Source: Mucilaginibacter sp. KACC 22063 (GTDB taxonomy: Bacteria; Bacteroidota; Bacteroidia; Sphingobacteriales; Sphingobacteriaceae). Taken from it: DNA of 64,000 nucleotides. Shown one piece after another: positions 59,423 through 64,000 of the stretch. The stretch spans positions 620,001 through 684,000 of the forward strand of contig NZ_CP117877.1 of NCBI RefSeq assembly GCF_028736115.1, in the 5' to 3' direction. The number at the start of each line of letters is the position of its first letter. The stretch's first letter is position 1. A program made the position numbers and the translations under genes. The notes below the pieces were generated by a model, which saw only the letters and a list, made by a program, of their open reading frames with translations, had not been told where the DNA came from and did not search any database.

Positions 59423-60634
59423 TTACATTAAGAATATGCTTTGCCATTTCTGATTCCCTCCAAGCGCTTCATTAATCAGCACCAGCATTACACCAGGTAT
59501 ACCCATTAATAATTGCTCGGCACGCCCGTTACTTTCAGGATCTTTTAGTTCGTTCTGTATGTAATTATGGGTATATTCCATCCAGAAGTTTTTAGTATCC
59601 ATATATTCAGGCAAGGGCTGTTCACGGTAAAGTGCGTTATACATTAATACCATACTTGCCGATCCGTGGCATAAATGGGCATTCTCTATGCCTGATTCTT
59701 CTTCTGTAAGGCGTGTACAGGTATCCCTGCCTAACGTATCTGCTTTAATAAGCAGTTCAGGCATATTAAGAACATCTGCACAACGGTAAAACACTAATGC
59801 AATATTTAAGTCGCCATAGCACCAGCCCATCCTGTCATTATATTTTTTGATGTTCTCGGGGGCTGTTCTGGCAAAGTTTTCATCAATGGTTACAGGGAAG
59901 TAAGAATATACGCCATCGGCCCTTTCGGGCTTACGTTCTAAACCAAGTATATACTTAAGCATACCGATTATCAGTCCGCGTATTTCCGGTTGTAAAATGC
60001 CTGCTTTGTAAATATCCAGCAATACCAGTATCAGGCCGCTTTGCCCATGTGCAACTCCAAGATCAATATCTGCTGAGCGGTTTTGCTTGGAGATGTGTGA
60101 ATTGAAGAACCTGACCCCATGTTCATCCTCCATCTTTAAAAGCATTAAGCTTTCAAAAGCATCCGTTATGTAATCTTTTATTTTGCCATTATAATCAATA
60201 CGGTTTACCAGATAACTTAAGGCACCAGCAGCACCATATAAAAAATCAATATTATTATTTGCCAAATAAGTTTTAGCGCTCTTATATACCATCTCGTCGA
60301 AAACAAAAAACTCATCATCCTGCAATTCTATATCTATGATATTATCCTGATTTAAGGTCATTATAACCCTGCACAAAGAGGGGAGTACCCATGGTATTTC
60401 AAGTATCGCCTCGGGTGAGCCGCTTTTAAAATAGTCGAACAATTCATCAAGATAGGTGACCGCAGTTTCAATATTTTCTTCATTCCCAAGCAGCTTATAA
60501 TTATATGCCAGGTATAGAATACGCCCCAACTTGCCCGAAAACAACGAATTGCCTTTGAACGGCAATGACGCAATTACATGCTCGCCTGTTTTAATCTGCT
60601 CTATAAGCTTGCTTTCAATTTGTTCTTCAATCAT
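59423..60634 (-). CDS. LanC-type lanthionine cyclase
   Basis: 403-aa zinc enzyme of the LanC family that adds Cys thiols to dehydrated Ser/Thr to close lanthionine rings. All known key residues are visible: His196 in GVAHGQSG (general acid/base), Cys272 in WCYGDLN, and Cys322-His323 in LCHGSAS (zinc ligands). The alpha/alpha-barrel repeats are recognisable throughout. It starts 13 bp after a second LanC-like gene and is followed by the LLM oxidoreductase. This should be the active cyclase of the locus. Confidence 0.93.
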   Translation of the reverse strand: MIEEQIESKLIEQIKTGEHVIASLPFKGNSLFSGKLGRILYLAYNYKLLGNEENIETAVTYLDELFDYFKSGSPEAILEIPWVLPSLCRVIMTLNQDNIIDIELQDDEFFVFDEMVYKSAKTYLANNNIDFLYGAAGALSYLVNRIDYNGKIKDYITDAFESLMLLKMEDEHGVRFFNSHISKQNRSADIDLGVAHGQSGLILVLLDIYKAGILQPEIRGLIIGMLKYILGLERKPERADGVYSYFPVTIDENFARTAPENIKKYNDRMGWCYGDLNIALVFYRCADVLNMPELLIKADTLGRDTCTRLTEEESGIENAHLCHGSASMVLMYNALYREQPLPEYMDTKNFWMEYTHNYIQNELKDPESNGRAEQLLMGIPGVMLVLINEALGGNQKWQSIFLM

Positions 60635-60647
60635 GATGGTTTAGTTT

Positions 60648-61865
60648 TTAATAGCCGATAAATTTGATCAGATCTTTTGTGCCTGCCTGTAATGCCATCA
60701 GGCTAAGCCCAAGCCCTGACAGGCCTTCATAAAGCGTAAAGTTTACATGTGGGTTACCCTGGTTGTAGTAACCCGAATAACCGGCAGGTTTTCCGGGCTG
60801 CTGTAGCTGTACCTGCATTACCGAATACCAATAATCTGCAGCAATGGCGAAATCTTCAAGCTGATATTCCTGATACAAGTTGCTAAACAGGGTAATAAGG
60901 CCCGATGTCCCGTAAATAACAGAAGCATCATGTATGTTACAGGTTGATAAAGACCGCCTTAAAGCCGAGTGACGTAGGCTGTTTAAACCTTGTTCATATA
61001 AAAGCTCATTATTTAAACTTTTTCCTGCTTTTAAAAGCGCATAACCAATACCCAGGTCGCCATAGCATAAGTTTAGCGGGCTATTGGCTTTTTCTTCACC
61101 AACAATGTCTGGAAAACAGCTATCGCTTTTTTCATTTTTATGATCAATAAGATACTGGCAGGCTGCATTTATGCAATCCTTTATTTCAGTTATTCTGTAA
61201 TCTGAATTACTATCAACAATTTCTGTCAGCAGCAGAATTACGGAGGCCACACCGTGGCTCCATCCCAGGTATATATTGCTTTTATTAAAAAGTTTCGACA
61301 CCCAATAGGTGCTGCCACTGCCGGTATGCTGAGCAGAGCTTAATAAGGTATCGATAATGTGCTGAATAGCCTCCCTTACTTCGGTATATGCTGAACTATT
61401 GCGTTGCAGGAAATAGTAGGCAAGTGTAAGGAAACCTGTAAATCTGTCGAAATTTTGTTCAGCACATAATTTATTTGCACCATTGATTGCCTTTAAATCA
61501 ATTTGCCTGAGCACTTCATCAAAGCTATGGTCCAGGAACCCTTCATTTTGAAGATGTGTAATAAACATCCCTAATTCAGCAATATCATTGTAGTATAAAG
61601 CGCCGTTTATTTTATGTGCATACAGATCTTTTATAGCCCCAAGCAGGATACTTTCGCATAGGTTGATGTATTTAGGGTCTTCATTTACCCATGTAGCATA
61701 ATTATAAAAGAACAGTGCTGCGCCGCATTTGCCATTAGTAACTCCGGGTGATAAAGGAAGTGCAGTAATATGATCTTCAAGATATGAAGCAATTTCATGC
61801 AGCTTGTCAATATCAGCACCTGTTACCAGAAGTGCTGTTTCACTATTTAATTCTACTTTGCTCAT
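60648..61865 (-). CDS. LanC-like protein lacking two zinc ligands
   Basis: 405-aa LanC-family protein. ATG 61863-61865, directly after AGGAG, is preferred to an earlier in-frame start; it overlaps the end of the receptor gene by 23 bp. His204 in GWSHGVAS and Cys267 in LCYGDLG are kept, but where LanC has Cys-His-Gly this protein reads Ile317-Tyr318-Gly319 (ASVIYGTSG). With two of three zinc ligands gone it should not bind catalytic zinc in the usual way. It may be a pseudo-enzyme that helps its active neighbour, or have another activity. It diverges widely from its neighbour, so this is not a recent duplication. Confidence 0.88.
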   Translation of the reverse strand: MSKVELNSETALLVTGADIDKLHEIASYLEDHITALPLSPGVTNGKCGAALFFYNYATWVNEDPKYINLCESILLGAIKDLYAHKINGALYYNDIAELGMFITHLQNEGFLDHSFDEVLRQIDLKAINGANKLCAEQNFDRFTGFLTLAYYFLQRNSSAYTEVREAIQHIIDTLLSSAQHTGSGSTYWVSKLFNKSNIYLGWSHGVASVILLLTEIVDSNSDYRITEIKDCINAACQYLIDHKNEKSDSCFPDIVGEEKANSPLNLCYGDLGIGYALLKAGKSLNNELLYEQGLNSLRHSALRRSLSTCNIHDASVIYGTSGLITLFSNLYQEYQLEDFAIAADYWYSVMQVQLQQPGKPAGYSGYYNQGNPHVNFTLYEGLSGLGLSLMALQAGTKDLIKFIGY

Positions 61866-64000
61866 CTCCTGCTGAATTTTTGTTTGATGGTTTAATTTTT
61901 TTAGATCCAAAGGGATAGCTGATTGAAAACTGTAAAAAATTTGAATCCCAACGGTATACGTCACGCGTTATAAGGTCTGGAAGCACTGCCACTGATTTTG
62001 CACGTGCCGATTTAAATACGTCATTGTAGGTAAGCCTTAATGTTGGGCCTTTGTCAAAACTTTTTTGCAGGCCTAAAGTAACCTGATACTGCGGACTGTA
62101 ATGATAGATACCACTTGGCATTGACGATTGGAAATAACCAGATAATTGCGGCTGCCAATGATCAGGAAGTTTGAAATAATTACTGATACCATATACACCG
62201 TAAAAACCCGAATTGGTTATCTGGCTCACATCATTTTTCTGGTACTCGAGGTGAGATATATTAATGTTGTTATAAATAGAAAGCCATTTAGCTACTTCTA
62301 TAGGTATGGTGAAATTTATATAATACTGGTATAAGTTTTTAAGGTTCTGGGCACTGATACGTGTTATGCGCGAATCATCTGTTTCCCTTTGCGTAACATA
62401 ATTGATGGTGCTTGATGTAACAGAATAACCGGCTGAGGCTACGTAAGTATTCTTTAAAGTGTATGTAAGGTCTATTGTATTTGTGTATTCTGGTTTAAGA
62501 AATGGATTTCCCTGGCTGTAGGTATAGATATCCATGAAGTATATGAACGGGTTAAGATCCTGATAGCTGGGGCGGTTGATCCTGCGGCTGTACGATAAAT
62601 TAAGTGAGTTATCTTTATTAATGTCCTTGCTAAGTATCAGCGAAGGGAACAGATTAAAATACTGGCGTTTTACAACATTTTGTGTAGTGACCAGGTTACC
62701 GTCAGAATTTGTCAGCTCGCCACGTAGGCCAAGCTTATATTCGTAAGTGCCTAACTTGTTGCTGTAAACAGCATAGCCTGCACTTATTGATTCTTTATAT
62801 TTAAAATAATTACTTCTTGTAGGGTCATTAACCCATTGATTGTTGTTAAAAAGCTCGTATTGTGCATTATTGTCTGTATTAACCGTACTGAATTTCAATC
62901 CGGCTTCCAGTTTGCCTTTACCTAATGATTGTTCGTAATCTGTTTTAGCCACCCAGATATTGATTTTTGTAGGCAGGTTGTTACGCAGATCAAGCCCACC
63001 GATGGGGACGGCACTTCCGGGAATAGTGTACGTGTTCTCAATATTGTTAAACTGCGAAGAGTTGTAAGCAGAGTAGTTAACCTCAGCAGTGATGATCTTA
63101 GTAGAATCAATACTGTGTTTAAAACTTAAATTACCGCTGTATTGATGCTTATTGTCTTTAGTAAATGTATTATTGTTCAGCACAGAATCGACAACATTAG
63201 CTGCCTGCAAAATATTTGTGTTACTATACGCATACAGGTTCTTTTTAAAATTGAAGCCGGTAAATAAGATATTGAAAGCTGTTTTAGGCGATGCATTAAA
63301 ATCAAGCCCTACACGATAATTATGTGCATATGTTTTATATGGGCTGTAGGTGTATGAATTATGGATATTGGTAACCTCATTAGCATTTTGAGGATTCAAA
63401 TAATCAAGTTCAAGCTGCTCTTTTGACCTGGAGTTGCGATAAGAGAAATTGTAACCTCCATATATAATTACTTTGCCGCTTTTGTGATTAATGCTGAAGC
63501 CCTCATTGGTTCTTTTTGATTGACCCACTGCAACACCTGCATTAATGGTACCAGTAGTACCATCGAGGCTGGCCTTTTTTGTAATGATGTTGATAATACC
63601 GCCGCCGCCCTGGGCATCGTACTTTGCACCGGGATTAGATATTATTTCAATTTTGTCAATGGTATTGCTTTGAAAGCTTTTTAGAAAGGCCGCCAGATCT
63701 GAGCCTGCAAGGTAAGTTTTCTTGCCGTCTACCATTACTGTAGTACCCTGCTTGCCGTTTAATGAAATGCTTTCACTTTGAGGGTTAACATATATGCCTG
63801 GCGCTTTTTCAAGCAATTGTATGGCATCATAACCACTACCAAACACGGTATTACTAATATTAAATACAATGCGGTCGCTTTTTGCTTCTATTAATGGCCT
63901 TTTACCTGATATCACCACACCTGCAAGTGCTTTTACACTTGCATTAAGTTTTATATCAATATTTAAAGTTTCGCCTTGCTGCAAGGCTATGTTTTTGAAT
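61843..64000 (-). CDS. TonB-dependent receptor-like outer-membrane beta-barrel (5' end missing)
   Basis: About 718 residues seen; the frame is open at the right edge. The first part (VVISGKRPLIEAKSDRIVFN; YDAIQLLEKAPGIYVNPQ; QSNTIDKIEIISNPGAKYDA; GGGGIINIITKK) is the plug domain, preceded by the end of a carboxypeptidase-D-like domain. The rest is a 'outer membrane protein beta-barrel' (OMP_b-brl_3) region. It ends in charged KKIKPSNKN rather than the usual terminal aromatic residue. As the first visible gene of the lanthipeptide operon and overlapping LanC-like by 23 bp, it may import or pass the product across the outer membrane, or serve in immunity (inference). Confidence 0.9.
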   Translation of the reverse strand, partial: FKNIALQQGETLNIDIKLNASVKALAGVVISGKRPLIEAKSDRIVFNISNTVFGSGYDAIQLLEKAPGIYVNPQSESISLNGKQGTTVMVDGKKTYLAGSDLAAFLKSFQSNTIDKIEIISNPGAKYDAQGGGGIINIITKKASLDGTTGTINAGVAVGQSKRTNEGFSINHKSGKVIIYGGYNFSYRNSRSKEQLELDYLNPQNANEVTNIHNSYTYSPYKTYAHNYRVGLDFNASPKTAFNILFTGFNFKKNLYAYSNTNILQAANVVDSVLNNNTFTKDNKHQYSGNLSFKHSIDSTKIITAEVNYSAYNSSQFNNIENTYTIPGSAVPIGGLDLRNNLPTKINIWVAKTDYEQSLGKGKLEAGLKFSTVNTDNNAQYELFNNNQWVNDPTRSNYFKYKESISAGYAVYSNKLGTYEYKLGLRGELTNSDGNLVTTQNVVKRQYFNLFPSLILSKDINKDNSLNLSYSRRINRPSYQDLNPFIYFMDIYTYSQGNPFLKPEYTNTIDLTYTLKNTYVASAGYSVTSSTINYVTQRETDDSRITRISAQNLKNLYQYYINFTIPIEVAKWLSIYNNINISHLEYQKNDVSQITNSGFYGVYGISNYFKLPDHWQPQLSGYFQSSMPSGIYHYSPQYQVTLGLQKSFDKGPTLRLTYNDVFKSARAKSVAVLPDLITRDVYRWDSNFLQFSISYPFGSKKIKPSNKNSAGDEQSRIK

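Noticed and set aside
60648-61865. LanC-like gene as a broken pseudogene
   Set aside because: The frame is intact at normal length with His204 and Cys267 retained and good ribosome-site spacing; loss of ligands looks like a selected change rather than decay.
1-64000. Mobile elements, prophage, CRISPR arrays, tRNA or rRNA genes
   Set aside because: No transposase, integrase, phage structural gene, spaced repeat array or tRNA cloverleaf was recognised; intergenic gaps are short and largely explained.

Overview
The window is chromosomal DNA from a Bacteroidota bacterium, most likely a member of the Sphingobacteriaceae (Mucilaginibacter/Pedobacter type). This rests on TAnnTTTG promoter elements close to start codons, a SusC/SusD pair with an ECF sigma factor, BshA (bacillithiol synthesis), an OstA-like protein, an IPExxxVDY protein next to pyk/acpP, DUF3606 and DUF6515 proteins, and many SPII lipoproteins. 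No tRNA, rRNA, IS element, prophage or CRISPR array was seen.

Positions 1-45,240 are mostly a conserved housekeeping backbone with small accessory insertions. In order they hold: the 5' end of a TonB-dependent siderophore-type receptor with an 18-bp repeated putative operator; oxyR; nrdJ (class II ribonucleotide reductase); pyk; the acpP-fabF-rnc operon; a SulP transporter; yicC, gmk and nadD; a flavodoxin-like reductase and a 16-cysteine copper-bundle protein; secreted SGNH, DUF6515 and GH16 proteins; trmB and an alkyltransferase-like protein; tilS; an OstA-like protein; a lactonase; bshA; a serine hydrolase carrying a GH3 C-terminal domain; an amidohydrolase; mutL; two rhomboids plus an EEP-family protein; cysS; an AraC/NmrA and WYL/VOC detoxification-type cluster; and a YncE/alkaline phosphatase fusion.

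Positions 45,300-53,402 (minus strand) form a nutrient-uptake locus: ECF sigma factor, a 76-aa mini anti-sigma-like protein, SusC, SusD, a Ca2+-dependent phosphoinositide-type phospholipase C and a PHP-fold (CehA/McbA) metallohydrolase. There are no glycosidases, so the cargo is probably a phosphodiester or phosphoinositol compound rather than a polysaccharide. The same bipartite promoter-like element (GGGGTArCCCG-N9-CGTAAT) occurs upstream of both the mini anti-sigma gene and susC.

Positions 53,511-64,000 (minus strand) are the most interesting part: most of a class I lanthipeptide (RiPP) locus running off the right edge. In transcription order it has a TonB-dependent receptor-like barrel (partial), a LanC-like protein lacking two of three zinc ligands, a LanC with all ligands, a luciferase-like (LLM) flavin oxidoreductase, a C39-peptidase ABC exporter, a LytS-type histidine kinase, a LytTR response regulator, a 54-aa precursor peptide, and a stand-alone receiver protein, ending at a strong intrinsic terminator. 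Directly upstream of the precursor lie two exact 14-bp repeats spaced 21 bp apart, as expected for LytTR regulator binding. No LanB dehydratase is in the window; if present it should lie beyond position 64,000. The proposed logic is: the kinase senses a signal, the LytTR regulator activates precursor transcription, LanB (unseen)/LanC/LLM modify the peptide, and the C39 transporter trims and exports it.
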